From NCBI GenBank assembly GCA_003611875.1, contig RAYY01000010.1, positions 52,567-116,566 of the forward strand: a stretch of DNA of 64,000 nucleotides, written 5' to 3'. Numbering within the stretch: the stretch's first letter is position 1; every line of letters begins with the position of its first letter. This document shows positions 18,985 to 27,720 of the stretch, in pieces. This DNA is from a bacterium D16-56. Lineage in GTDB: Bacteria; Bacillota; Clostridia; Lachnospirales; Lachnospiraceae. The notes below the pieces were generated by a model. It was not told the origin of the DNA, ran no database searches, and saw only the letters and a list, made by a program, of their open reading frames with translations. Position numbers and translations under genes: made by a program.

Positions 18985-19476
18985 ATGACAAACACAAATA
19001 TAACGGAGCTTCCCCCTGACCATAAGCAGGATGCCGCTTCTTCTCCCTGGCCCCTTCGGGTTATGACGTTTTTGATTATTTTGACAACCGTCCTTTTGGC
19101 CGGGATTCCTCCGGCGCTGACTATGATGCGGCGGGCGGACGCCCAGGTGGCTTTGGGGAATGCGAAGACAGTCCGGTTATCCCTTCAGCTGACTTCCAAG
19201 GAGGCATATGCCGCTTCTCTGCCTTTTTGGTCAGCGTCAGAGCCGGGAGGAGTGACAGAGCGGGTTCGGGACAAGGTTTTGAAGGATACAAAGACGCCGG
19301 GAGACTTTTGGGTTCTCCAGACCGATAAGGGGGGCTATGAGGTTTTGATGTTTCTTTATCAGGAGGGGGACTTTACGGTTCTTTATCAGAAGGAGCCTCA
19401 AAGCTATCAGGTTTTTTATAACCAGCCTTTTATTAAAACCCATTATCCGCAGACAAGCCGCGCTTTGTCTGAATAG
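18985..19476 (+). CDS. Unknown single-pass membrane protein of the pilus locus
   Basis: I do not recognise the family. The 163-residue protein has a short polar N-terminus, one membrane segment at about 24-46 (VMTFLIILTTVLLAGIPPAL), then an extended helix-like stretch RRADAQVALGNAKTVRLSL. That stretch resembles the alpha1-C part of the giant prepilin (NESNAKTAYLAAEASL). The rest is a compact domain rich in aromatic residues. It lacks a Gly-Phe cleavage site and Glu5. It may be a pilin-derived, uncleaved assembly factor. Its place between pilA and pilD supports a pilus role. Confidence 0.6.
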   Translation: MTNTNITELPPDHKQDAASSPWPLRVMTFLIILTTVLLAGIPPALTMMRRADAQVALGNAKTVRLSLQLTSKEAYAASLPFWSASEPGGVTERVRDKVLKDTKTPGDFWVLQTDKGGYEVLMFLYQEGDFTVLYQKEPQSYQVFYNQPFIKTHYPQTSRALSE

Positions 19477-19534
19477 CAGGCTTTGCCTGTATGGGGTTTG
19501 GGAAAATCGATAAATGGAAAGGACAGGGAATTTG

Positions 19535-20326
19535 ATGGCAGCGATTGTTTTCCTGGAAGTATGTTTAGGGCTTTTCCGGTTTTTTGCCGGAGCCAGTATC
19601 TTTAGTTTTCTTCATGTGGTGACATGCCGTCTTCCGGCAGGGGAGCCGGTGGTATGCGGGCGCAGCCATTGTCCTGAATGTGGGAAGATTTTAACTGGTT
19701 TTGAATTGATACCTTGTTTGAGCTATGTTCTGCAGAAGGGAAAATGCAGAGCATGTAAAGCTTCGATACCCCCTGGTTATTTGATTCTGGAAGTCTGGGG
19801 CGGTGTCTGTTTTCTTTGGAGCGGTGCCATGTTTGGCTGGGGGAGCTGGGGGATTTTATCCTGGAAGGCTGCTGCGGCATTTGCTTATTTGTCTGTTTTG
19901 ACGGTTGCTGCAGTGATTGATTGGAATACAAGGATCATTTATGATCGTTTTCATATAATGATTTTTCTGCTGGGAGTGGTTTCCTTTTGGGTATTTCCGG
20001 AGCACGGGTTATGGGATCGCATGATCGGAGCAGTGATTGTATCATTTCCTATGCTTGCTTTGGCATTATGTATTGAGGGGGCTTTTGGGGGAGGGGATAT
20101 TAAGCTGATGGCATGCAGCGGTTTTCTTTTGGGATGGAAGGCTGTTGTCTGCGGAATGTTTCTGGGACTGCTTGCAGGGGGGATTTACTGTATTCCCATG
20201 ATGGCAGCAGGAAGGCTGGGGCGGAAGGATTCTTTTGCTTTTGGCCCTTTTCTGGCTTTTGGGCTTAGTCTGGCCTTTTTTTATGGGGACAGGATCGCAG
20301 ACTGGTATCTGGCTCTTTTGCGGTAG
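19535..20326 (+). CDS. pilD: Prepilin peptidase PilD
   Basis: Membrane aspartyl protease that cleaves and usually N-methylates prepilins; 263 residues. It has the N-terminal motif FSFLHVVTCRLPAGE, two zinc-binding CxxC pairs (HCPECG and CRACKA), and the two catalytic Asp sites in VIDWNTRIIYD and GGGDIKLM. The presence of the cysteine domain suggests a full peptidase/methylase. I prefer ATG 19535 because AAAGGA at 19518-19523 is well placed; an in-frame ATG at 19514 adds seven residues. It would process all four Glu5-bearing prepilins in the locus. Confidence 0.93.
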   Translation: MAAIVFLEVCLGLFRFFAGASIFSFLHVVTCRLPAGEPVVCGRSHCPECGKILTGFELIPCLSYVLQKGKCRACKASIPPGYLILEVWGGVCFLWSGAMFGWGSWGILSWKAAAAFAYLSVLTVAAVIDWNTRIIYDRFHIMIFLLGVVSFWVFPEHGLWDRMIGAVIVSFPMLALALCIEGAFGGGDIKLMACSGFLLGWKAVVCGMFLGLLAGGIYCIPMMAAGRLGRKDSFAFGPFLAFGLSLAFFYGDRIADWYLALLR

Positions 20327-20414
20327 CAGATTAGAGCGTGTCTGACGGAAAGCAATTTTAAGACACCCTCTTACAGATAAAAGAAAATAGTACAGAAGGA
20401 GGATACAGGCGCAC

Positions 20415-21611
20415 ATGGCAAATTTTCGGTATGTGGCAAAGAGCATGGACGGGAAAACAGTCCGAGGCACCATGGAAGCATCAGGGGAAAGCAGCCTTTT
20501 GCAGCAGCTAAAAGAACAGGGGCTGTTTCTGGTTGAGGCTAAGGACAAGGACAATACAAAAAAGTATAAAAAATTTGTGTCAGCTCAGTTAGCCGGGTTG
20601 TGCAGGGAAATGTCAGCTCTTTTGGTATCTGGCATCAGTATGGTTCGGGCTTTGGAGATCATTTCAGAGGAGGAAGGGATCTCAAAGGCACAGAAAGAGG
20701 TCTATACAGATATTCTTAAGGATTTAAAAAGAGGGGTCAGCCTGTCAGAAGCCATGGAGGCCAGAGGATGCTTTCCCGATCTGATGCTGGGTATGGTTCG
20801 TTCCGGTGAGGGGAGCGGAACCATTGATATGGTGATGAACCGGCTGGCAAAGCATTATGATAGGGAGAGCCGCTTAAACCGGCAGGTCCAGTCTGCCATG
20901 ACCTATCCGGTGGTGCTTCTGGTCATGTGTGCCTTGGTGGTGATCCTGATCATGACGTTCATTCTTCCTCAGTTTGAGGAGCTGTTTTTAGCCATGGAAA
21001 CCCTTCCCATGCCTACTATGATTCTGATGGCTGCTTCGGACTTCTTGATTCAGGATTGGTATGTGGCGCTGTTTGTCCTGTTTGTAGGTGGTGTTTTTCT
21101 GAGGATTGTGTCAAAGATATATCAGGTCCGCAGGATTCTTGACTATGGGAAGATACATATGCCGGTGGCGGGAAAGCTGAATAAGGTGATTTACACGGCC
21201 CGGTTTGCCAGGACTTTAAGCAGCCTGTACTCCAGCGGTATGCCCATTGTAGCAGCCCTTGAGACTGCAGGGGCTACGGTGGGAAATGTATATGTGGAGG
21301 AGCAGTTTCAGCAGGTGGGCACAACCGTCAGAAGCGGAGTGCCGCTGTCCCAGGCATTGAGAGAGGTAGACGGGTTTGTGTTAAAGCTGTCTTCTGCCAT
21401 TCTGGTGGGGGAGGAGAGCGGAAGGCTGGATTCCATGCTGGAGTCTACTGCCATTACCATGGAGGAGGAGGCTGAGGCTGCCACAAAGAGGCTGGTGACA
21501 CTGTTAGAGCCGGTGCTGATCTGTTTTATGGCAATTTTGGTAGGATTTATTATTATCGCTGTAATGCTTCCCATCTATGAATCTTATGCAACCATTGAGG
21601 GAGCGGCATAG
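20415..21611 (+). CDS. pilC: Pilus inner-membrane platform protein PilC
   Basis: A 398-residue GspF/PilC-family platform protein that couples the ATPases to pilin insertion. It starts MANFRYVAKSMDGKTVRGTM, the typical family opening, and contains two T2SSF domains, each with a cytoplasmic helical bundle (CREMSALLVSGISMVRALE; ARFARTLSSLYSSGMPIVAAL). Three membrane helices are visible at about 165-190, 215-235 and 370-392. AGAAGGAGG at 20395-20403 precedes the ATG. Length is normal. Confidence 0.94.
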   Translation: MANFRYVAKSMDGKTVRGTMEASGESSLLQQLKEQGLFLVEAKDKDNTKKYKKFVSAQLAGLCREMSALLVSGISMVRALEIISEEEGISKAQKEVYTDILKDLKRGVSLSEAMEARGCFPDLMLGMVRSGEGSGTIDMVMNRLAKHYDRESRLNRQVQSAMTYPVVLLVMCALVVILIMTFILPQFEELFLAMETLPMPTMILMAASDFLIQDWYVALFVLFVGGVFLRIVSKIYQVRRILDYGKIHMPVAGKLNKVIYTARFARTLSSLYSSGMPIVAALETAGATVGNVYVEEQFQQVGTTVRSGVPLSQALREVDGFVLKLSSAILVGEESGRLDSMLESTAITMEEEAEAATKRLVTLLEPVLICFMAILVGFIIIAVMLPIYESYATIEGAA

Positions 21612-21688
21612 ACGAGAATTTTGCTGTGGATCAGGCGGTATGGGAGTGGTTTTGGGTTTAGAGAAATTCAGAGGAAAAGGAGAGTAAC

Positions 21689-23104
21689 ATGAGTCGGACA
21701 GTCATTGTATTTCAGGAGGACTGCATCCTTGCTGCAGGAGGAAAGGAGGGAAAATATCCGGCGCTTTCCTGGGTGGAAAAGATTCCCGTCTCAGGCCAGG
21801 GAGATGGGTTTGACCGGTGGAAGCAGGCGCTTATAGACCTGGAACCAGAGAAAAAGGCAGAACCGGTGCGTCTGGTGCTGCCGGATAATTTGTGTTCCTC
21901 CCGTGTTCTGCAGATTCCTTATGGGAAGGGAAAGCAGCTTGGCAGGATGGCTTTGGCGGAGGTAAGGGAAAGCCTGCGCATGGAGCTTGTGGATTATTCC
22001 GTTGTCTGTGCGGATAAGAATGCAGGCATGGATATCTGCGGGGCCGGGGTGGACAAGCAGACCTTGGAGCGTTTTATAGAGATCTGCAGGGAGGCAGACA
22101 TTGCCATAAGCGGTATTACGATTCCTCTGGAGGGGTATCTGCAGATCCTGCGGCAGCAGGAGAGCTACTGGAATACTACCTCTGTTTATCTCTTTTTTGA
22201 GGAGGAGGGCATGACCAGCATCCTGTGCCAGAACGGGCGGTATCTGTATTCCAGCCGCAGCCGTATTTTCAGTGAACGGGGGACTTTGGACTTTGGCACA
22301 GAGATCGTCCGGAATATTTCGGGAATTCTTCAGTTCTATACAGGCAGGGATGAGAATCCCATTACCCATGTGTATTATGCAGGATGTCTTTTGGAGGATT
22401 TTGAGGTGAGCATGGAGGGGATCGAGGCTTTGGGGTTGGGCGTTATTCCGTTTCGGACGGATGAGAGGGTTATTATGCCTCATGGAGAGATGAGCACAGA
22501 CTGGCTTGCCTGTCTTGGCCCGATGATCTTTAACGGGAAAAAGGAAAAGCTTGTGGATCTTTACTTTTCCCTTCCAAAAGAAAAGGGAGACAAGAAAGTA
22601 CAGCAGCTTGGGAACTTTTTTCTGGTTCCTGCGCTTGTGTTTGGCTTGTGTATGATTCCTGCAGGGGTTTTGGCTGTTATGAATTATCTGGCAGATAAGG
22701 AAAATGAGGTGCGGCAGGAGTGGATTGAGGATGAGCAGGTTCAGGAAAGGTATCAAAAGGCTTTAAGGCTGGAAGCAAAGCTGGAGGCTATCCGGGAAGG
22801 GATGGGAGCAATAGGGCTGTCAGACAAAAACATTTCCGGATATCCTGATTTTACCAGCCATGTGTTTCAGAAGATCAATGAGGCCGGAACAGGCAGAATT
22901 GAATTTCTCATTCAGAGCTATGATACAGGTTCCGGCATTCTGACCTTTGACGCTCGCAGCCAGGAGGTCATAGACATTCCCCACTATATTCTGAAACTTC
23001 AGGAGACGGGGATTTTTCACAGTGTGGATTACAAAGGCTACGCTTTTGAGGACGAGTGGTACGTATTGTCCTTGTCCTGTACGCTGGAGGGAGGTGTATC
23101 ATGA
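21689..23104 (+). CDS. Fused PilM-PilN-like assembly protein
   Basis: A 471-residue protein that appears to join two normally separate assembly factors. Residues 1-300 have the layout of the PilM actin-like domain (VVIFQEDCILAAGG-type opening strand and TLDFGTEIVRNISGILQFY), though the nucleotide-binding motifs look weak. A single membrane helix at about 308-335 (FFLVPALVFGLCMIPAGVL) is followed by a coiled coil and a small alpha/beta domain of PilN type (DFTSHVFQKINEAG; ILTFDARSQE). It overlaps pilO by ATGA, the usual pilMNO order. A fusion would fix 1:1 stoichiometry. Assignment is by context and architecture. Confidence 0.75.
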   Translation: MSRTVIVFQEDCILAAGGKEGKYPALSWVEKIPVSGQGDGFDRWKQALIDLEPEKKAEPVRLVLPDNLCSSRVLQIPYGKGKQLGRMALAEVRESLRMELVDYSVVCADKNAGMDICGAGVDKQTLERFIEICREADIAISGITIPLEGYLQILRQQESYWNTTSVYLFFEEEGMTSILCQNGRYLYSSRSRIFSERGTLDFGTEIVRNISGILQFYTGRDENPITHVYYAGCLLEDFEVSMEGIEALGLGVIPFRTDERVIMPHGEMSTDWLACLGPMIFNGKKEKLVDLYFSLPKEKGDKKVQQLGNFFLVPALVFGLCMIPAGVLAVMNYLADKENEVRQEWIEDEQVQERYQKALRLEAKLEAIREGMGAIGLSDKNISGYPDFTSHVFQKINEAGTGRIEFLIQSYDTGSGILTFDARSQEVIDIPHYILKLQETGIFHSVDYKGYAFEDEWYVLSLSCTLEGGVS

Positions 23105-23751
23105 AGCTGGAGCTGACCCAGAAGGATCTTTTTTTGCTGAAGCTGTCCCTTAGTGTGCTGATTATTTTCTTTACGATCCGGTTTGCGGTTATGCCGGGAA
23201 TCAGCCGTTATCAGGAAAATATTCTGAAGCGTCAGGAACTTCGGGAGATTATGGCAGAAATGCAGGATGCCATTGATAAGACGCCGGAGAAGACAAAGCT
23301 GGCAGAGGAAAAGCTTGAGGAGCTTCGTCAGGCGTCAAAGGATTATTATGAGATCATGGAAAATCGGGAGATGGATGGGATTATAACCGGACTTGCCTTA
23401 AAGCACGGGCTTTTTCCCGTGTCATTGACTTTGGAGCAGGCAGCGCCCGGGATCGCGGATCCTTACCGGTATGCCCCGGAGCAGACCAACGAGGAGCCGG
23501 TATCCGATACCTACATGCAGATCGGAACCGCAAGGCTGATGCTGCAGGGGGATGAGGATAAGCTTCTGGCTTTTGTGGATGATGTGGAAAGTCATTATCC
23601 GGCCATCAAGGTCAGATCCTTAAGTGTGAGCAGGAATATTTATCTGAACAAGGAGCTGGAGACAGCTTTTCAGGCAGAGATGACCTGTGAACTGGCAATC
23701 TATATGTATGACTGGGAAAGCTTGTCACAACCGGAGCTTGGGGGAACATGA
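23101..23751 (+). CDS. pilO: PilO-like pilus assembly protein
   Basis: A 216-residue bitopic membrane protein: short cytoplasmic start (MKLELTQKDLFLLKL), one membrane helix at about 12-32, a coiled coil at about 38-85 (REIMAEMQDAIDKTPEKTKL), then a ferredoxin-like domain. Sequence identity is not obvious, but the architecture and its place between pilMN and pilB fit PilO. The ATG overlaps the upstream stop (ATGA), whereas the longer frame opening at 23056 has no ribosome site. Confidence 0.78.
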   Translation: MKLELTQKDLFLLKLSLSVLIIFFTIRFAVMPGISRYQENILKRQELREIMAEMQDAIDKTPEKTKLAEEKLEELRQASKDYYEIMENREMDGIITGLALKHGLFPVSLTLEQAAPGIADPYRYAPEQTNEEPVSDTYMQIGTARLMLQGDEDKLLAFVDDVESHYPAIKVRSLSVSRNIYLNKELETAFQAEMTCELAIYMYDWESLSQPELGGT

Positions 23752-23843
23752 AATGCGGTCAAAATACCTTTTGATCCCAATATCATGCGTATGAGTGATT
23801 ATCAAAATGAATTGCCGCACAAGCAGAGAAGGAGGAAAATGGT

Positions 23844-25520
23844 TTGGGTGCAAATTTGCGGATTGGGGAGATTCTGACAGAGAGAGGATATGTAAATGAG
23901 CAGCAGATGGAGGAAGCTCTTGCATATCAGAAAGGCCACAGGGACAGGCGGGTAGGGCAGATTCTTATAGAGCTTCAGTTTGTCACAGAGCAGCAGGTGC
24001 TGGAAGCTCTTGCCAGCCGCCTGGATCTGGAGATTGTGGATGTATCCCTTCAGACTGTGGACTTAGAGGCTGTGGCCATGGTAAATAAAGAGCTGGCAGA
24101 GAAGAATCTGTTTCTTCCTTTAAGTGTCAGCAATGGAACCATGGTGATGGTGACCAATGATCCTCTGAATTATTTTGCCCTGGAAGAAGTACGCCAGCAG
24201 ACCGGGTGCTATTTAAAGATTCTTTTAGGTGAGGAAAAGCCTCTGCGCCAGGCCATTTCCTATTATTTCGCTGAAGTTGGAGCCAGACAGGCGGCCACAG
24301 ATGCTAACGCAGGATTTGGGGCAGATGATTTTGACGATTTGGATCTGGCTGATTTGGATTCAACAGAATCCGAGGCTCCCATTATCCATCTTCTCAACAG
24401 CCTGGTTCAAAGGGCAGTAAAGAGCAATGCCAGTGACATCCATATTGAGCCTTTTGAGAGAGAGACGAAAGTGCGGATGAGGATAGACGGGGTGCTTTTA
24501 GAATATGTTACCCTGCAGAGAAATGTCCATCAGCCGTTGATTGCCCGGATTAAGATTATGGCTAATCTGGATATTGCGGAAAAGAGGATTCCCCAGGACG
24601 GGCATTTCCGGGTCAGGACAGAGAATGGCCCTGTGAATATCCGTGTCTCCCTGATGCCGACTGTGTTTGGGGAAAAGGCAGTGATGCGTCTTTTAATTCC
24701 CACAGGTCATCTGGATTATGGCGGACAGTTTGGCATGGAAAAGGAGAGCTATGAGCGTTTTCTTCCTCTTTTGAATTGTTCCAACGGAATCATTTATATA
24801 ACAGGGCCTACAGGAAGCGGAAAGTCTACTACTTTGTACATGATTTTAGAGTATTTGGCCAAAAGGCGGGTGAACATTTCTACAATCGAGGACCCGGTGG
24901 AGAAAAATGTGCCAGGCATTAACCAGACCCAGGTCAACCCGGTGGCAGGATTGACATTTGAGGCAGGGCTTCGGGCCCTTCTGCGTCAGGACCCGGACAT
25001 TATTATGGTGGGAGAGACCAGAGACGGGGAGACGGCAGAGATCTCTGTCCGGGCGGCTATTACCGGCCATGTGGTGTTCAGCACCCTGCATACCAACGAC
25101 GCGGCCTCCAGCATTGTCCGTCTGGAGGATATGGGGGTGGAAAACTATCTGGTGGCCAATTCCCTGGTAGGGCTGGTGGCCCAGCGTCTGATGCGCAAGG
25201 TGTGCACCGGCTGCGGGCAGGAGATGGATACCACCCCGGAGGAGCAAAAGCTTTTAGGGAAGGACATTAAGAAAATACGGAGGGGAATGGGATGCGCCCA
25301 GTGCAGCCATACAGGCTACCGGGGCAGGATTGCCATTCATGAGATCCTTGCCATTGACAGTACGCTGCGCCGCATGATCAGCAATCATGCCGCTATGGAT
25401 GAGATCGTGGAGTATGCCAGGAAGCATCAGGGGATGCGGACTTTAAAGGAGAATGGAATCCGGCTGGTAAGAGAGGGAATCAGCACGCCGGAGGAGCTTA
25501 TGAAGATTGCGTATGAGTAA
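23844..25520 (+). CDS. pilB: Type IV pilus extension ATPase PilB
   Basis: A 558-residue GspE/PilB ATPase that drives pilin polymerisation. It starts at TTG: AGAAGGAGG at 23827-23835 is eight bases away and no in-frame ATG fits. An N-terminal MshEN-type domain (LRIGEILTERGYV; about 1-150) may bind cyclic di-GMP, as known for some relatives. Walker A GPTGSGKSTT is near residue 321, Asp box STIEDPVE, Walker B DPDIIMVGETRD and His box GHVVFSTLHTND are intact. A four-cysteine zinc motif (CTGCGQ and CAQCSHTGY) is present near the C-terminus. It is the last gene before the terminator, closing the locus. Confidence 0.95.
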   Translation: MGANLRIGEILTERGYVNEQQMEEALAYQKGHRDRRVGQILIELQFVTEQQVLEALASRLDLEIVDVSLQTVDLEAVAMVNKELAEKNLFLPLSVSNGTMVMVTNDPLNYFALEEVRQQTGCYLKILLGEEKPLRQAISYYFAEVGARQAATDANAGFGADDFDDLDLADLDSTESEAPIIHLLNSLVQRAVKSNASDIHIEPFERETKVRMRIDGVLLEYVTLQRNVHQPLIARIKIMANLDIAEKRIPQDGHFRVRTENGPVNIRVSLMPTVFGEKAVMRLLIPTGHLDYGGQFGMEKESYERFLPLLNCSNGIIYITGPTGSGKSTTLYMILEYLAKRRVNISTIEDPVEKNVPGINQTQVNPVAGLTFEAGLRALLRQDPDIIMVGETRDGETAEISVRAAITGHVVFSTLHTNDAASSIVRLEDMGVENYLVANSLVGLVAQRLMRKVCTGCGQEMDTTPEEQKLLGKDIKKIRRGMGCAQCSHTGYRGRIAIHEILAIDSTLRRMISNHAAMDEIVEYARKHQGMRTLKENGIRLVREGISTPEELMKIAYE

Positions 25521-25523
25521 ATA

Positions 25524-25566
25524 AAAAGGGACTGTGCACCAAGTGACAGGGGGCAGTCCCTTTTGC
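25524..25566 (+). terminator. Intrinsic terminator after pilB
   Basis: AAAAGGGACTG at 25524-25534 pairs with CAGTCCCTTTT at 25554-25564 around a 19-base loop. It is placed to end the pilus transcript. The A-rich 5' arm means it could also act for the convergent minus-strand cassette. Confidence 0.85.
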
Positions 25567-25623
25567 CTGTCTTGATATGAAATTAGATTTGACTTCTGCG
25601 GGCAGTGAGGCCAGATACACGCT

Positions 25624-26034
25624 CTACAGTACCAAAAAGAGAACAGCGGCAAGGACAACAAACAGGCTGCCCAATGAGAGGAAAACTATTTTTAAAATTT
25701 TCCATGCATTATCTCCCTCTATCTGGAACTGCTGCGGGTTATCCGGGTTATACCGGACCATTACCTGCTGGCCTTCCTGGTATTTGGCATCAGAGGTCCC
25801 CACAGAGGATTTGAGGAAATACTGCTTTCCTTCCACCATAAACTCCAGTTGGGGAAAATAATAGCTGCTGTGGCTGGAGCTGTTATATCTTCTTTCGATG
25901 CTGACAACCCTGGCTTCACCCAAGCCGGTGTAAGAATTTTTCACGGCCTGGATTCGCCAGAAAATACAGCCTAACAGAACAAAAACAGTGCCTATGATTC
26001 CAAACAGAGAACTTAAAACAAATTTCACCTGCAT
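25624..26034 (-). CDS. DUF3592-type membrane protein
   Basis: A 136-residue protein with a membrane helix at each end (about 8-30 and 112-135) and a beta-rich extracytoplasmic domain between them. Residues such as GEARVVSIERRYNSSS, YFPQLEFMVEGKQYF and VRYNPDNPQQFQIE match the DUF3592 pattern (short SH3-like fold with a YNPxNP motif). Members often sit in type VII secretion effector loci as possible immunity or accessory proteins. It is last in a three-gene minus-strand cassette, 15 bp after DUF4176. Confidence 0.8.
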   Translation of the reverse strand: MQVKFVLSSLFGIIGTVFVLLGCIFWRIQAVKNSYTGLGEARVVSIERRYNSSSHSSYYFPQLEFMVEGKQYFLKSSVGTSDAKYQEGQQVMVRYNPDNPQQFQIEGDNAWKILKIVFLSLGSLFVVLAAVLFLVL

Positions 26035-26049
26035 GATAACCTTTCCGGA

Positions 26050-26349
26050 TTATAGATTTTCCGTATTCTTATGGGCTTCGTTTTCCTGTACCTTTTGGAT
26101 AACATAGTTCCGGAAGCGAAACTCCTCTTCATCCTGCATACCAATGTAATAGACCCGCTCAATGTCTTCGTTGTTAAAGAGAAAAAGCTTGTCAGGATCT
26201 ATCAGTCCTTCCGGATATAGGCAGCCGCTGTAGTGGTATATTTTTTCTTCTCCGGAATTTAAGTCTACCTGGATCCTTCCGCAGACCATGAGCTTCTTCT
26301 TCGCATTTTTTAGTAACACTACGGATCCGATTGGCAATAAATCTTTCAT
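26050..26349 (-). CDS. DUF4176 protein (type VII secretion accessory)
   Basis: A 99-residue cytoplasmic protein. The opening LLPIGSVVLLKNAKKKLMVCGR and the later GCLYPEGLIDPDKLFLFN and IERVYYIG match DUF4176, a family found beside LXG/WXG-type type VII secretion substrates and thought to aid their targeting. AAGGAGG lies nine bases before the ATG. It sits between a large putative substrate and a DUF3592 membrane protein, as expected for a substrate-accessory cassette. Confidence 0.82.
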   Translation of the reverse strand: MKDLLPIGSVVLLKNAKKKLMVCGRIQVDLNSGEEKIYHYSGCLYPEGLIDPDKLFLFNNEDIERVYYIGMQDEEEFRFRNYVIQKVQENEAHKNTENL

Positions 26350-26387
26350 TCTGAATATTCCTCCTTGGGATTAAGTTGCATTGTATG

Positions 26388-27551
26388 TTATGGCCTGGGG
26401 AGCCAGGATGGCCAGGAGGCTTTGGTCCAGTCAACGGACAGCTCAAGATCACCGCCAAAACCTAGTCCCAAACCGGCATTTAAGTCTATACCCTGATTGG
26501 TCACGCCTCCTCCTACATCCACACCTGCGCCCCCGACCTTGCCTGTAACGCCTATATCTACCTCGATTCCAAAAACAGAGAAGCCTGAGTGGACGGTTCC
26601 TTTTGCCAGATAAGCCTCGGCTCCGGCCCCGAACTCAAGACCGTATACTTCACTGCCGTCGCTGTCTGTTCCTAAATATCCAAAGCCTGCGCCTGCTTGG
26701 GCGCCTGCTGTCAGCAAATCCCCCTCAACCTCATAGTATCTATAATTTTTCTCTGTGCCGATTTGTGTACGGTTGGAACCATGGAGCACCGAACCGCCGG
26801 CTTCTCCTTTGGCATAGATTCCGGAGTACCGGGGATCGCGGTTTTTAAATAAATGTATGCCGGCCCGTCCGGCGGCTGCGCCTGTCATAAAGGATATCTC
26901 GGTTTGATTTTTAAAAAGGCCGTCAAGAAAACTGCCTTCTGCATTTACATTGTAAACGCTGCCCTCTGTATTGCCTCCTATGGCTGCTCCAAAATTGTCT
27001 TTGTTGCCTTGTGCATAGGCATAATAATTATATTCTCCAGAAAATGTCTTTTCTGTAGAATTTCCTTCAAAGTCCCCGTATTTTACCGACTGGTTTCCGG
27101 TAAAGACAGAGCCGCTTCCGCCTCCGCTTTTGCCTCCGGGAATATCATCATGATGCTGTTCGCCGTTCATAAATTTTTGGCTGTTGGTTATGGAACCATC
27201 CATCCCGAAAAACGAAAAAACCTTCTTTTCTTCTGAGCCGGTAGAAAGAAGATCCATGATTTCCGAGAAAGGATTGCTCTGGCCGGTTATCCGGTCTTCC
27301 GCCCGCTGGTAGTAATAATCGACCCGTTCCAGGCAATGGCCCATCATTCGCATGGTGTCCTGAAGGCTATCGACGGTATCTGCTATGGTCCGCAGCCTGG
27401 AACCAATGGCTTCATGCTGAGATATCTTACCGCGAAGCTGTCTTCGAATGGTATCAATCTCGCTGCTTCTGTCTGACAGAAAGCCCTGAAATGAATCAAG
27501 GTACTGGCTGGCCTGCCGGACAGAACTGGATCTGACGCTGAATTCCTCCAT
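26388..27551 (-). CDS. Putative type VII secretion substrate, helical head and Gly-rich body
   Basis: A 387-residue protein. Residues 1-95 are helical, with heptad-like spacing (VRQASQYLDSFQGFL; LRTIADTVDSLQDTMRMMG), resembling the WXG/LXG-like export domains of type VII substrates. From about 125 on it is Gly/Ala-rich with repeated GAGAGFG-type stretches, ending WPSWLPRP. No nuclease, NADase or other toxin motif is recognisable, so the activity is unknown. A good ribosome site (AGGAG, nine bases) precedes the ATG. The DUF4176 and DUF3592 genes downstream support the type VII assignment, but no EssC/EccC machinery lies in this window. Confidence 0.6.
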   Translation of the reverse strand: MEEFSVRSSSVRQASQYLDSFQGFLSDRSSEIDTIRRQLRGKISQHEAIGSRLRTIADTVDSLQDTMRMMGHCLERVDYYYQRAEDRITGQSNPFSEIMDLLSTGSEEKKVFSFFGMDGSITNSQKFMNGEQHHDDIPGGKSGGGSGSVFTGNQSVKYGDFEGNSTEKTFSGEYNYYAYAQGNKDNFGAAIGGNTEGSVYNVNAEGSFLDGLFKNQTEISFMTGAAAGRAGIHLFKNRDPRYSGIYAKGEAGGSVLHGSNRTQIGTEKNYRYYEVEGDLLTAGAQAGAGFGYLGTDSDGSEVYGLEFGAGAEAYLAKGTVHSGFSVFGIEVDIGVTGKVGGAGVDVGGGVTNQGIDLNAGLGLGFGGDLELSVDWTKASWPSWLPRP

Positions 27552-27675
27552 AAGTATGTACTCCTAATGGGTTAAGTATTGATCTTTAACTGGTATCATT
27601 TTATCATATGGATTGGAAAATGTATATTACTTTATGGGATTTTTAAGATATTTTGTTGTGGCTTTGGGGAAAGTC

Positions 27676-27704
27676 TTGACACGCTATTCTAATTGTGTTA
27701 AATT
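27676..27704 (+). promoter_or_regulatory. Promoter of the leuS leader
   Basis: TTGACA at 27676-27681 and TAAATT at 27699-27704 with 17-bp spacing. It is divergent from the type VII-like cassette and about 40 bp upstream of the conserved T-box stem I. Confidence 0.65.
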
Positions 27705-27720
27705 TAGATTCAGTAAAAAT

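Noticed and set aside
21791..22756. 321-codon minus-strand frame opposite the PilM-PilN gene
   Set aside because: Plus frame is supported by start overlap, membrane helix and pilus context; antisense translation is low-complexity.
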